NCBI GenBank assembly: GCA_028820405.1 | Contig: JAPPJI010000017.1 | Coordinates: forward strand, 1 to 34,253 | Origin: Candidatus Kaiserbacteria bacterium | Lineage (GTDB): Bacteria > Patescibacteriota > Minisyncoccia > Phycocordibacterales > JABAAK01 | Direction: 5' to 3' | DNA: 34,253 nt | Part shown: positions 16,040 to 23,589 of the stretch, piece after piece | Layout of the letters: the number at the start of each line of letters is the position of its first letter | Numbering within the stretch: the first letter of the stretch is position 1 | Notes under the pieces: generated by a model | The model's input: the letters and a program-made list of their open reading frames with translations, nothing else | Databases searched by the model: none | What the model was told of the DNA's origin: nothing | Program-made: the position numbers and the translations under genes

Positions 16040-16224
16040 ATGCTTTCCAGAGCGGGTCACGGGTCCTTTTGTACTATCGTTTTGCATATGTCTTTTTTCG
16101 TTTTGTCGGTCGCGGAGAGCGTCGTGCGACCTCAGAGGCCCGACAATTTGCACTGCGTAAGCTGCATCACATGATTGACGGCAGCGTTCAAATTTCAGCA
16201 AAGCGTATTTATGGTGACTCGTGA
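16036..16224 (+). CDS. 62-aa basic small protein, unknown
   Basis: ATG overlaps the glycosylase stop (ATGA) and lies 6 nt after a strong TGGTATACT box. The stop overlaps the start of tyrS by 14 bp. The product has an aromatic/hydrophobic part (VLLYYRFAYVFFRFVGRG) and a basic helical part (ERRATSEARQFALRKLHHMI). No family is recognised. Codon use looks like that of its neighbours. It could be a real small protein or a leader ORF coupling to tyrS; the promoter placement argues that ribosomes start here. Confidence 0.55.
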   Translation: MNAFQSGSRVLLYYRFAYVFFRFVGRGERRATSEARQFALRKLHHMIDGSVQISAKRIYGDS

Positions 16225-17398
16225 ACAGATAGCAGCATTATTTGAGCGGGAAACGATCGCCGAGGTTGTCCCGTCACGAGAAGCTTTTGAAAAGCGGCTG
16301 CTCAACGGCGATCCGATGCATGTATATTTCGGTATTGATCCGACGGCGGATAAGATACACCTCGGTCACGTGCAAAATCTTCTTTTTTTGGAAGACCTTC
16401 GCTCGCTCGGTGTAAAGGTAACAGTACTGTTCGGATCATTCACCGGCATGGTCGGTGATCCGTCTGAACGGGACGGTGTGAGGTCAGAGCTTTCGGAGAA
16501 ACAGGTTCGGGAAAATATGCGAACCTGGAAGCGGCAAATATCTCCCATCCTTAATCTCTCCTGGCGGAGCGGTGCACGGATTGATCACAATGCGAGGTGG
16601 TATCGAAAGATGTCACTCACAACATTTTTATCCCTCCTCCGTGAAGTTACCGCACAGCAGCTGCTTGAACGTGATATGTTTCAGAAACGGCTTGAGGACG
16701 GTAAGCCGCTCCATGCACACGAACTCATCTATCCGATTTTGCAGGGGTACGACTCTGTCATGCTTGAGGCTGATGGTGAGCTGTGCGGTACTGACCAAAC
16801 CTTTAATGCCCTCGTCGGCCGAACGTTTGCTCGCCGCTTCGCAGACCGGGAGAAAGTTGTTATTGCCATGAACCTCTTGCAGGCAGACGGTGTTCTCATG
16901 TCAAAGAGTTCCGGCACCGGCGTGTTTGTTGACATTGAATCGGGCGGTGCTGACCGTATGTTTGGTGCGGTGATGGCGGTTCCTGATGCCTTTGTCATAC
17001 CGATATACAAAGCGTGTACACGGGTGTCCATGCAGGATATTGCCTCGCTTGCCGATCGTTCCGGTTCGGCAATGCGGGATACAAAGATGCAGCTTGCTCA
17101 GGAGATTGTCTCGCTGTTCTGGGGGAAAGGAGTCGCTGCTGCGGCATCGGACCGATACACACAGCAGTTTCAAAAAGGTGAAGTGCCTGATGATGTGCCA
17201 AGCATCACCGATACGGGAGGGAGCACGCTACTTGATGTTGTCGCCGAGCACGGGGCGGTGTCTCGTTCGGATGCACGTCGAAAGATTGCACAAGGGGCTG
17301 TTTCCGTTGACGGCAAGAAAGTGACTGACGTCTCATACGTGATTGCCTCGGGTGATCGTGTGCTCAAAGTTGGTCGTCATTTGTTCCACCTCTCATAA
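16211..17398 (+). CDS. tyrS: Tyrosyl-tRNA synthetase
   Basis: About 395 aa. It charges tRNA-Tyr. Class I features: YFGIDPTADKIHLGH (the HIGH-type motif HLGH), the tyrosine pocket HELIYPILQGYDS and CGTDQTFN, then VLMSKSSG as the KMSKS-type loop. The C-terminal S4 RNA-binding domain is SRSDARRKIAQGAVSVDGKKV...GDRVLKVG. ATG 16211 fits the family N-terminus (MVTREQIAALFE); the track start at 16175 adds non-homologous residues. There is no clear -10 directly in front, so expression may come from 16024-16029 through the small ORF. The stop TAA overlaps an unused ATG at 17398. Confidence 0.95.
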   Translation: MVTREQIAALFERETIAEVVPSREAFEKRLLNGDPMHVYFGIDPTADKIHLGHVQNLLFLEDLRSLGVKVTVLFGSFTGMVGDPSERDGVRSELSEKQVRENMRTWKRQISPILNLSWRSGARIDHNARWYRKMSLTTFLSLLREVTAQQLLERDMFQKRLEDGKPLHAHELIYPILQGYDSVMLEADGELCGTDQTFNALVGRTFARRFADREKVVIAMNLLQADGVLMSKSSGTGVFVDIESGGADRMFGAVMAVPDAFVIPIYKACTRVSMQDIASLADRSGSAMRDTKMQLAQEIVSLFWGKGVAAAASDRYTQQFQKGEVPDDVPSITDTGGSTLLDVVAEHGAVSRSDARRKIAQGAVSVDGKKVTDVSYVIASGDRVLKVGRHLFHLS

Positions 17399-17408
17399 TG
17401 GTTTGTGG

Positions 17409-17414
17409 TACCAT
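17409..17414 (+). promoter_or_regulatory. Extended -10 of proS
   Basis: TGG-TACCAT ending 7 nt before ATG 17422. It decides this start over ATG 17398, which overlaps the tyrS stop. Confidence 0.55.
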
Positions 17415-17421
17415 ACGTACC

Positions 17422-18681
17422 ATGAAGCAGTCATTTTTAGTGACAAAGACCCGGAAAGAAGGGCTTGGTGAGGATACTGCAATTAATGCTGAATTGCTGG
17501 TTCGTGCCGGGTACGTACACAAGACCATGGCTGGTGTCTATACGTTTTTGCCGCTCGGTTTGCGGATGCTGAACAATATTGTCGGTATCATTCGGGAAGA
17601 GATGGATGCGATTGGTGGTCAGGAGATGCACCTGAGCGCACTGCAGAATCCGTCCGTGTGGCAGGAGTCCGGTCGCTGGGGCGGTGATGCGGAATCGGTT
17701 TGGTTTCGGTCATCACTGCAATCCGGCGGCGATGTCGGACTTGCCTGGACACATGAGGAGCCGGTTACCGAGATGCTTCGTCACCACGTCTCCTCATATC
17801 GTGACTTGCCCTGTTCCGTCTATCAGTTTCAAACAAAATTTCGGAACGAGGAACGTGCAAAAAGCGGTCTGCTCCGTACGCGGGAATTTCTTATGAAAGA
17901 CCTCTACTCACTTTCCCGGAACGAGGAAGAGCACAAGGCATTTTATGAAAGGTGTGCCGGTGCGTACCTTCGTATTTTTGACCGTATCGGTCTTGGCGAC
18001 AGCACCTACCGGACGTTTGCAAGCGGCGGTGCATTTTCTCAATTTAGCGATGAATTTCAAACCGTGCTTGCGTCCGGTGAGGATACCATTTACCTGCATC
18101 GGGAAAAACGTATTGCGGTGAATGAAGAGGTGTATACCGATGAGGTGCTCGAGAAGGTTGGTCTTGACCGCAGCGATCTGGAGCAGGTTCAGTCGTGTGA
18201 AGTCGGTAATATCTTTACGCTCGGTACACGATTTTCCGAGGCACTTAACCTTCTCTACACCGACGAATCCGGTGACACCTCTCCGGTATTCATGGGATCA
18301 TACGGTATCGGCCCATCCCGGCTTATGGGTGTCATTGCTGAACAGTACAGTGACGGTGAGCAGAGTATGGTGCTCCCTGATGCTGTTGCGCCGTTTCGTC
18401 TCCACCTCATTGCTCTCGGTGCATCAAGTCAGGTACAAGAAGCTGCATCAACACTGTATGACCGGCTGCAGGATCGTGAGGTGAGTGTGCTCTTTGATGA
18501 TCGGGACCTGTCGGCCGGTGAGAAGTTTGCTGACAGTGACCTTGTCGGCATTCCGCATCGCATCGTTATCTCTGACCGAACACAGGAGTCCGGTCAGGTT
18601 GAGTACCTTGATCGAAAAACAGGGAAGACATCAATGCACAAAACCGATCCGGATGGTATGGTGAAATTGTTGTATGCATAA
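17422..18681 (+). CDS. proS: Prolyl-tRNA synthetase lacking the INS editing domain
   Basis: 419 aa. It charges tRNA-Pro. Class II motifs: motif 1 around NIVGIIREEMDAIGGQE, motif 2 FRNEERAKSGLLRTREFLMKD, motif 3 YGIGPSRLMGV. The anticodon-binding domain follows (FRLHLIALG ... VSVLFDDRDLSAGEKFADSDLVGIPHRIVI). Standard bacterial ProRS of about 570 aa carry an INS editing domain of about 180 aa between motifs 2 and 3; here the sequence runs directly from SGEDTIYLH to VQSCEVGNIFTLG. The length matches the INS-less type known from alphaproteobacteria and mitochondria. Mischarged Ala-tRNA(Pro) would need a trans-editing factor, none of which is seen here. The gene overlaps the next one by 8 bp. Confidence 0.95.
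   Translation: MKQSFLVTKTRKEGLGEDTAINAELLVRAGYVHKTMAGVYTFLPLGLRMLNNIVGIIREEMDAIGGQEMHLSALQNPSVWQESGRWGGDAESVWFRSSLQSGGDVGLAWTHEEPVTEMLRHHVSSYRDLPCSVYQFQTKFRNEERAKSGLLRTREFLMKDLYSLSRNEEEHKAFYERCAGAYLRIFDRIGLGDSTYRTFASGGAFSQFSDEFQTVLASGEDTIYLHREKRIAVNEEVYTDEVLEKVGLDRSDLEQVQSCEVGNIFTLGTRFSEALNLLYTDESGDTSPVFMGSYGIGPSRLMGVIAEQYSDGEQSMVLPDAVAPFRLHLIALGASSQVQEAASTLYDRLQDREVSVLFDDRDLSAGEKFADSDLVGIPHRIVISDRTQESGQVEYLDRKTGKTSMHKTDPDGMVKLLYA
18657..18662 (+). promoter_or_regulatory. Possible -10 of the exonuclease gene inside proS
   Basis: TGG-TATGGT ending 11 nt before ATG 18674. Placement is at the long end of the range; translational coupling from proS is an alternative. Confidence 0.35.
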
Positions 18682-19255
18682 ATATATTGCTCTTGATACG
18701 GAGACAACCGGCGTTGATTTTTGCACATCACAGGTTATCCAGTGTGCGGTTATTTTTCTTGACGACGCATTGCAGCCGGTTGCTCGCCGCTCGTGGGATG
18801 TTAATTTTGTTCCGGAGAAGTTTTCGTGGGATACGGTTGCTGCCGAGGTGCACGGTATCGGTCGGGATGTTGTAGAGCAGCATGGTGTTGACCCGGAACA
18901 GTTTCTCCGTGAATTTGAGCAGGATATCGTAAAGCACTACGGAGTTGTCGGTGGTGAGAGTGCCGAGCTGCACGTTATTGCGGCAAATGCGTACTTTGAC
19001 TATCTCATGCTTGAACTGCTCTGGAGCACGTACCGCCCGGATGAAGAGGTGCCGATCTCCCGGCGGGTTGTTGACCTCTCATCACTCTCACTCTTTGTTC
19101 TCGGTGTTTCCGGCATGTCAACCGTTCTTGAAACGCTCGGCATTGCGGTTACCGAAGAGGACCGCCACTCAGCCCTCTACGACGCCGAGTTGCACCTGAA
19201 GATTTTTCACTCACTCGCGACGATTGCAAGCCGGGAGGGAATCTCTCTCTCATAG
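18674..19255 (+). CDS. DnaQ-like 3'-5' exonuclease (DEDDh)
   Basis: 193 aa. The exonuclease motifs are in order: Exo I IALDTETTG (D8, E10), Exo II ANAYFDYLML, Exo III HSALYDAELH with the general-base His and metal-binding Asp. It hydrolyses DNA or RNA 3' ends, and could be RNase T-like, oligoribonuclease-like or a proofreading subunit; sequence alone does not decide. It overlaps the end of proS by 8 bp. Confidence 0.88.
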   Translation: MHKYIALDTETTGVDFCTSQVIQCAVIFLDDALQPVARRSWDVNFVPEKFSWDTVAAEVHGIGRDVVEQHGVDPEQFLREFEQDIVKHYGVVGGESAELHVIAANAYFDYLMLELLWSTYRPDEEVPISRRVVDLSSLSLFVLGVSGMSTVLETLGIAVTEEDRHSALYDAELHLKIFHSLATIASREGISLS

Positions 19256-19263
19256 TGGTGTGG

Positions 19264-19269
19264 TATACT
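19264..19269 (+). promoter_or_regulatory. Extended -10 of the peroxiredoxin gene
   Basis: TGG-TATACT ending 7 nt before ATG 19277, starting 8 bp after the exonuclease stop. Confidence 0.7.
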
Positions 19270-19276
19270 CTACTTC

Positions 19277-19879
19277 ATGGACGAGGACCAAGACACCCGC
19301 CTTTTAATGTCGCCGTGTACCGTCGGAGACCCGGTACCGGAGACCATCGCGTTCAAGATATTCCACAACGGCGAAACTGCTGACACGACGATTGGGTCAT
19401 ATCGCGGGAAATGGCTCATCCTCTTCTTCTATCCGGGCGATTTTACCTTCGTCTGTCCCACAGAACTTGCCGAGATTGCGTCGAAGTACGACGAGTTTCA
19501 GAAACATGATACGGAGATCGTCTCAATCAGTACTGATACTGTTTTTTCTCATAAGATGTGGCACCAAACGTCACCTATGATACAGAAGGTCCGGTTTCCG
19601 ATGGGTTCTGATCATCGGCACACGCTCGTTGACTTTTTTGGCGTGTACTGCGAAGAAGACGGTCTTGCGTATCGGGCAACCATTATTATTGATCCGAAAG
19701 GGATCGTTCGCTGCACCGAAGTGCATGACAACTCCATTGGTCGGTCAGCCGACGAGCTGTTGCGGAAGGTGAAAGCGGCGAAGTACGTTGCGGAGCATCC
19801 GGGTCAGGTTTGTCCTGCCGGTTGGAGTGAGGGTGACAAAACACTGGAACCGGATGACGACCTTGTCGGGAAATTGTAG
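19277..19879 (+). CDS. Typical 2-Cys peroxiredoxin (AhpC/Prx1 family)
   Basis: 200 aa. It reduces H2O2 and organic hydroperoxides. The peroxidatic Cys60 lies in FYPGDFTFVCPTE and the resolving Cys179 in HPGQVCPAGW near the C-terminus, so it is a homodimeric 2-Cys type that needs a thioredoxin or AhpF-like reductant (none in the window). The conserved SISTDTVFSHKMW and FPMGSDHRHTLVDFFGV motifs are present. It is followed after 2 nt by an S51 peptidase, so the two are probably one transcript. It indicates exposure to oxygen or host-derived oxidants. Confidence 0.95.
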   Translation: MDEDQDTRLLMSPCTVGDPVPETIAFKIFHNGETADTTIGSYRGKWLILFFYPGDFTFVCPTELAEIASKYDEFQKHDTEIVSISTDTVFSHKMWHQTSPMIQKVRFPMGSDHRHTLVDFFGVYCEEDGLAYRATIIIDPKGIVRCTEVHDNSIGRSADELLRKVKAAKYVAEHPGQVCPAGWSEGDKTLEPDDDLVGKL

Positions 19880-19881
19880 GT

Positions 19882-20502
19882 ATGGGATGGAATGTTATCC
19901 TTCTTTCGAGTGGCTTTAGTAATCCGGCCATTCTTGCAATGGTTGAGGATGCGGTCCGTGACCGATCGTATCAGACGGGCTGTGTGATTACGACAGCACA
20001 CCCAAAAAAGCAGGCATCACCGTGGGCAAAGGCAACGAAAAAGCAGCTCGAGAAAGCGGGTCTGTCGGTCTCCTTCGTCGATTTCGACGCGGGCGATAAG
20101 ATTCCTGACAAAGCCGACGTTCTGTACATCTGTGGCGGTAACACCTACCACCTCCTCTCCAGCATCAACACGGCACCGTTTGATGTTCGGGAACGAGTTC
20201 GTGACGTTCTTGATCACGGCGGTCTCTATATCGGTTCAAGTGCCGGTGCTGTCGTGGCATCGTCGAATATTGCAACAGCCGGTGAGGTCGGTGGTGACAA
20301 AAATGACGATAAGATAGATGATTTGACCGGTCTGTCGCTCACACCGCTCTATGTTGTTCCGCACGATACGCCGGAACAGGATCATGCTATTGAGCAGTTC
20401 TGCTCAGCACACAGCCTTGATGATGGCGACGTGTTAAGGATTTCGGACGATGAAGGAGTATTTATTGACTCATTGCAGGGAGTAGTTGATGTGGTATCAT
20501 AG
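19882..20502 (+). CDS. Peptidase S51 family (peptidase E-like)
   Basis: 206 aa, cytoplasmic. The N-terminus ILLSSGF, the CGGNTYHLL loop and the nucleophile motif YIGSSAGAVV (Ser120 of the SAG turn) match dipeptidase E-type serine peptidases of the class I glutaminase fold. Peptidase E cuts Asp-Xaa dipeptides. It lies 2 nt after the peroxiredoxin stop without a -10 of its own, so it is in the same mRNA. The last codons carry the promoter of the FKBP gene. Confidence 0.85.
   Translation: MGWNVILLSSGFSNPAILAMVEDAVRDRSYQTGCVITTAHPKKQASPWAKATKKQLEKAGLSVSFVDFDAGDKIPDKADVLYICGGNTYHLLSSINTAPFDVRERVRDVLDHGGLYIGSSAGAVVASSNIATAGEVGGDKNDDKIDDLTGLSLTPLYVVPHDTPEQDHAIEQFCSAHSLDDGDVLRISDDEGVFIDSLQGVVDVVS
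20495..20500 (+). promoter_or_regulatory. Extended -10 of the FKBP gene
   Basis: TGG-TATCAT ending 8 nt before ATG 20509; the box overlaps the stop region of the S51 peptidase. A TTGCAG lies 16 bp upstream. Confidence 0.6.
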
Positions 20503-20508
20503 AGGCAT

Positions 20509-21111
20509 ATGAATAGTGACCAATCAACAAATCGCCGAGCACATAAATGGATTGCAGTTACCGTAGCTGTTGCGTTTTTCCTCTTCTTTTTCTTCGGCGG
20601 TATCTTTTTCCCGTTCCCGCGACTCTTCATCCTTGACCTCTTCGGCACAACCATCGGTACGTCACAGGTTGCAGTTACCATACAAAACAACATCAGTGAT
20701 GGTGAGCCGCCGTCAGCAGAAGATATTGCGGGTATCATTGATCGATTGCAGCCGGTCTCAGACCCCAATCTCGCTGATGCCGTCAGGTATCTTGATGTTA
20801 TTCAAGGTTCCGGTGACGCTGTTGTAGATGGTGACACGGTTCGTGTCGGATATGTCGGTATGTACCTTGATGAGAATACCGGTGAGCAGGTGATTTTTGA
20901 TTCAAACCTTGATCCCGATTCACCGTTTCAATTCACTCTCGGATCCGGCTTCGTTATTCCCGGATTTGAAGGAGGTATTATCGGCATGCGTCGGGGCGGT
21001 CAAAGGCTCATTCGTATCGAACCGTCTGCCGGATACGGCAGCAAAGCTGCCGGGTCTATTCCGCCGGACACGACTCTGATTTTTGTCATAGAGTTGTATG
21101 GGGTCAACTGA
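20509..21111 (+). CDS. Membrane-anchored FKBP-type peptidyl-prolyl cis-trans isomerase
   Basis: 200 aa. A basic N-terminus (RRAHK) and a very hydrophobic Phe-rich segment (about 14-45) anchor it in the membrane. The C-terminal FKBP domain (about 100-200) has VGYVGMYLDENTGEQVIFDSN, FTLGSGFVIPGFEGGIIGMRRGG and a closing GSIPPDTTLIFVIEL. It should act on proline bonds of exported proteins, near SecDF clients in function. The last 14 bp overlap the uvrB start. Confidence 0.92.
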   Translation: MNSDQSTNRRAHKWIAVTVAVAFFLFFFFGGIFFPFPRLFILDLFGTTIGTSQVAVTIQNNISDGEPPSAEDIAGIIDRLQPVSDPNLADAVRYLDVIQGSGDAVVDGDTVRVGYVGMYLDENTGEQVIFDSNLDPDSPFQFTLGSGFVIPGFEGGIIGMRRGGQRLIRIEPSAGYGSKAAGSIPPDTTLIFVIELYGVN

Positions 21112-23200
21112 GGTGTTTTCGATTTCTCAGGAAAAGCAGCCGGCAGGTGACCAGCCGAAGGCAATTCAGCACCTCGTCGACGGACTTCATGAGGCATATC
21201 CGCACCAGACACTGCTTGGTGTGACGGGGTCTGGAAAAACCTTCACTGTTGCAAACGTCATTGCGGCGTATCAGCGTCCTGCGTTAGTTATTGCACACAA
21301 CAAGACACTAGCCGCACAGCTTGCACAGGAGTATCGGGAATTTTTTCCGAACAGTGCGGTGCACTACTTTGTTTCATACTACGACTACTATCAGCCCGAA
21401 GCGTACGTTCCCGGGTCTGACACGTACATTGCCAAAGAGGCGTTGGTGAACGCAGAGATTGACCGGCTTCGTCATGCGGCAACGCAGGCACTCCTTACAA
21501 GACAGGATGTCATCATCGTTGCATCAGTTTCCTGTATATATGGTCTCGGAAGCCCTGAGGAGTATGAGAAGGTGCACCTTCGTATTGAGCGCGGTGCAGA
21601 GTGGACCAGGGAAGAAATTGTTCGAAAGGCGGTTGAAATGTACTTTGACCGGACCGACGGAGAGATGAAGTCCGGTACGGTCCGTGTCATTGCGAATGCC
21701 GTTGAAATTATGCCCGTGCATGAAGAGTCAATCTATCGCATCTCATTTTCTCGCAACAGCATTGAGCAGATCAGCCGAATCAATGCACTCACCCGGGCAA
21801 TTGAGGAAGAGTCTGTCGAGTGCTTCTTCCTTTTTCCGGCAAAGCACTTCGTTTCGTCAGAAGAATCGCAAAAGGCGGCGATTGTGGCGATTGAGTCAGA
21901 GCTCAAGGAACAATTGGACCGGCTTGAAAAAACGGGGAAGGTGCTTGAGCGGGAGCGGCTTCGCCGACGAACTCTGCAAGACCTCGCCCTCATCAAAGAA
22001 ATCGGGTACTGCAACGGTATTGAAAACTACTCGCGTCACTTCGATCAGCGGGACGAGGGGGAAGCACCGCACACACTCCTGTCATATTTTCCGAAGGACA
22101 ACCGCGGCAATCCCGACTTTCTCACCGTCATTGACGAGTCTCACGTTACCGTTCCGCAGCTCTCTGCCATGTATGCCGGAGACCGGGCACGAAAGGATGT
22201 GCTCGTTGAGCACGGATTTCGCCTGCCGTCCGCACGTGACAACCGTCCGCTCACCGATACTGAGTTTTTTGACCGTGTCGGTCCGATTATCTACACATCC
22301 GCAACACCGGGAGAGTTTGAACGGGAGATAAGCGATACCCGCCTTATCGAGCAGGTGATTCGTCCGACCGGGCTGGTTGATCCGGCAATTGCGGTGCATC
22401 CGGTAACGGGTCAGGAAGGGTATCCCGGTCAGGTACCGCACTTTATTGACGAAGCAAAACAGGAGATTGAAAAGGGGAATCGGGTGCTTGTGACAACGCT
22501 CACGAAGAAGACGGCAGAAGATTTGTCCGCGTTTCTTGAGGAGTCAGGTATTCGTGCAACATACCTGCACAGTGATATAAAGACGATTGAACGAATCGAA
22601 ATCCTCACCTCATTTCGCACCGGTGCATTTGATGTGCTTGTCGGGGTGAACCTGCTTCGGGAAGGACTTGATTTGCCGGAGGTGACCCTGGTTGCCGTTA
22701 TGGATGCTGACCGTGAGGGATTTCTCCGCTCAGAAACATCCCTTATCCAGATTATCGGTCGTGCGGCTCGTAATGCGGAGGGGCGGGTGATACTCTATGC
22801 CGATGTAATGACCGGGTCGCTTGAGACTGCGATTGCTGAGACTGAGCGTCGACGGTCACTGCAGCTTGCGTACAACAAGAAACACGGTATTATTCCGAAA
22901 ACCATCACGAAAAATGTCGCCGATATCACCGCTGACCTGACAGAGCGTCGACAGAAAACAGCGGTCTCTATTGCAGCGTGGGACATTGCTGAATACAGAA
23001 AAGACGCAAAGAAACTAATCTCTGACAAAGAGCGACAGATGGCTGATGCCGTTGCCGACCTTGATTTTGAAACCGCTGCAATTCTTCGTGATGAAATTCG
23101 ATACTTCACCTCCCTTGAAGGGGCGGACACAGAAGCGAAGCAGCAGGCGGGAAAAAAGCTCCGACGTGGTGCCGGAGCAAAGACAAAACGAAAGATGTAA
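21098..23200 (+). CDS. uvrB: UvrABC system protein B
   Basis: 700 aa, usual length. It is the central damage-verification helicase-like subunit of nucleotide excision repair. Walker A GVTGSGKT (41-48), the beta-hairpin region YYDYYQPEAYVPGSDTYI, the helicase motif VIDESH (about 344-349), and the late GVNLLREGLDLPEV and QIIGRAARN are all present. The C-terminal UVR motif (ADLDFETAAILRDEIRYF) binds UvrC. The start overlaps the FKBP stop by 14 bp and no good -10 is seen in front, so read-through is likely. uvrA and uvrC are not in the window. The convergent small gene follows after 7 bp. Confidence 0.97.
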   Translation: MGSTEVFSISQEKQPAGDQPKAIQHLVDGLHEAYPHQTLLGVTGSGKTFTVANVIAAYQRPALVIAHNKTLAAQLAQEYREFFPNSAVHYFVSYYDYYQPEAYVPGSDTYIAKEALVNAEIDRLRHAATQALLTRQDVIIVASVSCIYGLGSPEEYEKVHLRIERGAEWTREEIVRKAVEMYFDRTDGEMKSGTVRVIANAVEIMPVHEESIYRISFSRNSIEQISRINALTRAIEEESVECFFLFPAKHFVSSEESQKAAIVAIESELKEQLDRLEKTGKVLERERLRRRTLQDLALIKEIGYCNGIENYSRHFDQRDEGEAPHTLLSYFPKDNRGNPDFLTVIDESHVTVPQLSAMYAGDRARKDVLVEHGFRLPSARDNRPLTDTEFFDRVGPIIYTSATPGEFEREISDTRLIEQVIRPTGLVDPAIAVHPVTGQEGYPGQVPHFIDEAKQEIEKGNRVLVTTLTKKTAEDLSAFLEESGIRATYLHSDIKTIERIEILTSFRTGAFDVLVGVNLLREGLDLPEVTLVAVMDADREGFLRSETSLIQIIGRAARNAEGRVILYADVMTGSLETAIAETERRRSLQLAYNKKHGIIPKTITKNVADITADLTERRQKTAVSIAAWDIAEYRKDAKKLISDKERQMADAVADLDFETAAILRDEIRYFTSLEGADTEAKQQAGKKLRRGAGAKTKRKM

Positions 23201-23207
23201 TGTCTTT

Positions 23208-23462
23208 TTATTTTCCGCGAAGGTGGTTGATGGCGAGGAAAACAATGGTCCACCACACGCTTTGCAGTGCTGCAACGAGAAAAATACCGTATGGTACATT
23301 GCCAAAACCGTCGAATAGATAGCTAATAAGGATGCCTCCCGGGAAGATGAGAATGGTGCCGATTGTTGATGAAACCTGCAGACCAATGAACATTCCCGCA
23401 AACGTGGCAAAAATTCCAATGCAAACTCCAAAGATGATAGCGTTTGTGATGTGATTACTCAT
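23208..23462 (-). CDS. 84-aa membrane protein with two to three TM segments
   Basis: Start ATG at 23462. Mostly hydrophobic: NAIIFGVCIGIFATFAGMFIGL, STIGTILIFPGGILISYLF and NVPYGIFLVAALQSVWWTIVFLAI, ending NHLRGK inside. No known family is recognised. A TACATT box on the minus strand (23474 to 23469) ends 6 nt before the ATG, the same leaderless geometry as on the plus strand. It is convergent with uvrB (7 bp between stops) and divergent from the aminopeptidase gene. The overlapping minus ORF at 23015-23431 in another frame is a shadow. Confidence 0.7.
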   Translation of the reverse strand: MSNHITNAIIFGVCIGIFATFAGMFIGLQVSSTIGTILIFPGGILISYLFDGFGNVPYGIFLVAALQSVWWTIVFLAINHLRGK

Positions 23463-23468
23463 ACTGTG

Positions 23469-23474
23469 AATGTA
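23469..23474 (-). promoter_or_regulatory. -10 element of the 84-aa membrane protein gene
   Basis: TACATT on the minus strand, 6 nt before ATG 23462. Confidence 0.45.
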
Positions 23475-23535
23475 TTGTATGTGTATTGATAATTCGTATG
23501 CTCACCCTTACATCGTAACATGATTGTCTGCCTGT

Positions 23536-23564
23536 TTGATAACGGGTGTGTGGTTGTATATACT
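23536..23564 (+). promoter_or_regulatory. Aminopeptidase promoter (TTGATA, 17 bp, TATACT)
   Basis: A full sigma-70-like promoter with -35 23536-23541 and -10 23559-23564. It lies 25 nt before the start, so this mRNA has a leader of about 19 nt carrying AAGGA 7-8 nt from the ATG. Confidence 0.75.
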
Positions 23565-23589
23565 GTCTCTGTTTACCAAGGAATCTACC

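Noticed and set aside
23015-23431. Minus-strand 138-aa ORF over the uvrB end
   Set aside because: A shadow in another frame of uvrB and of the 84-aa membrane protein; no promoter or SD in front of it.
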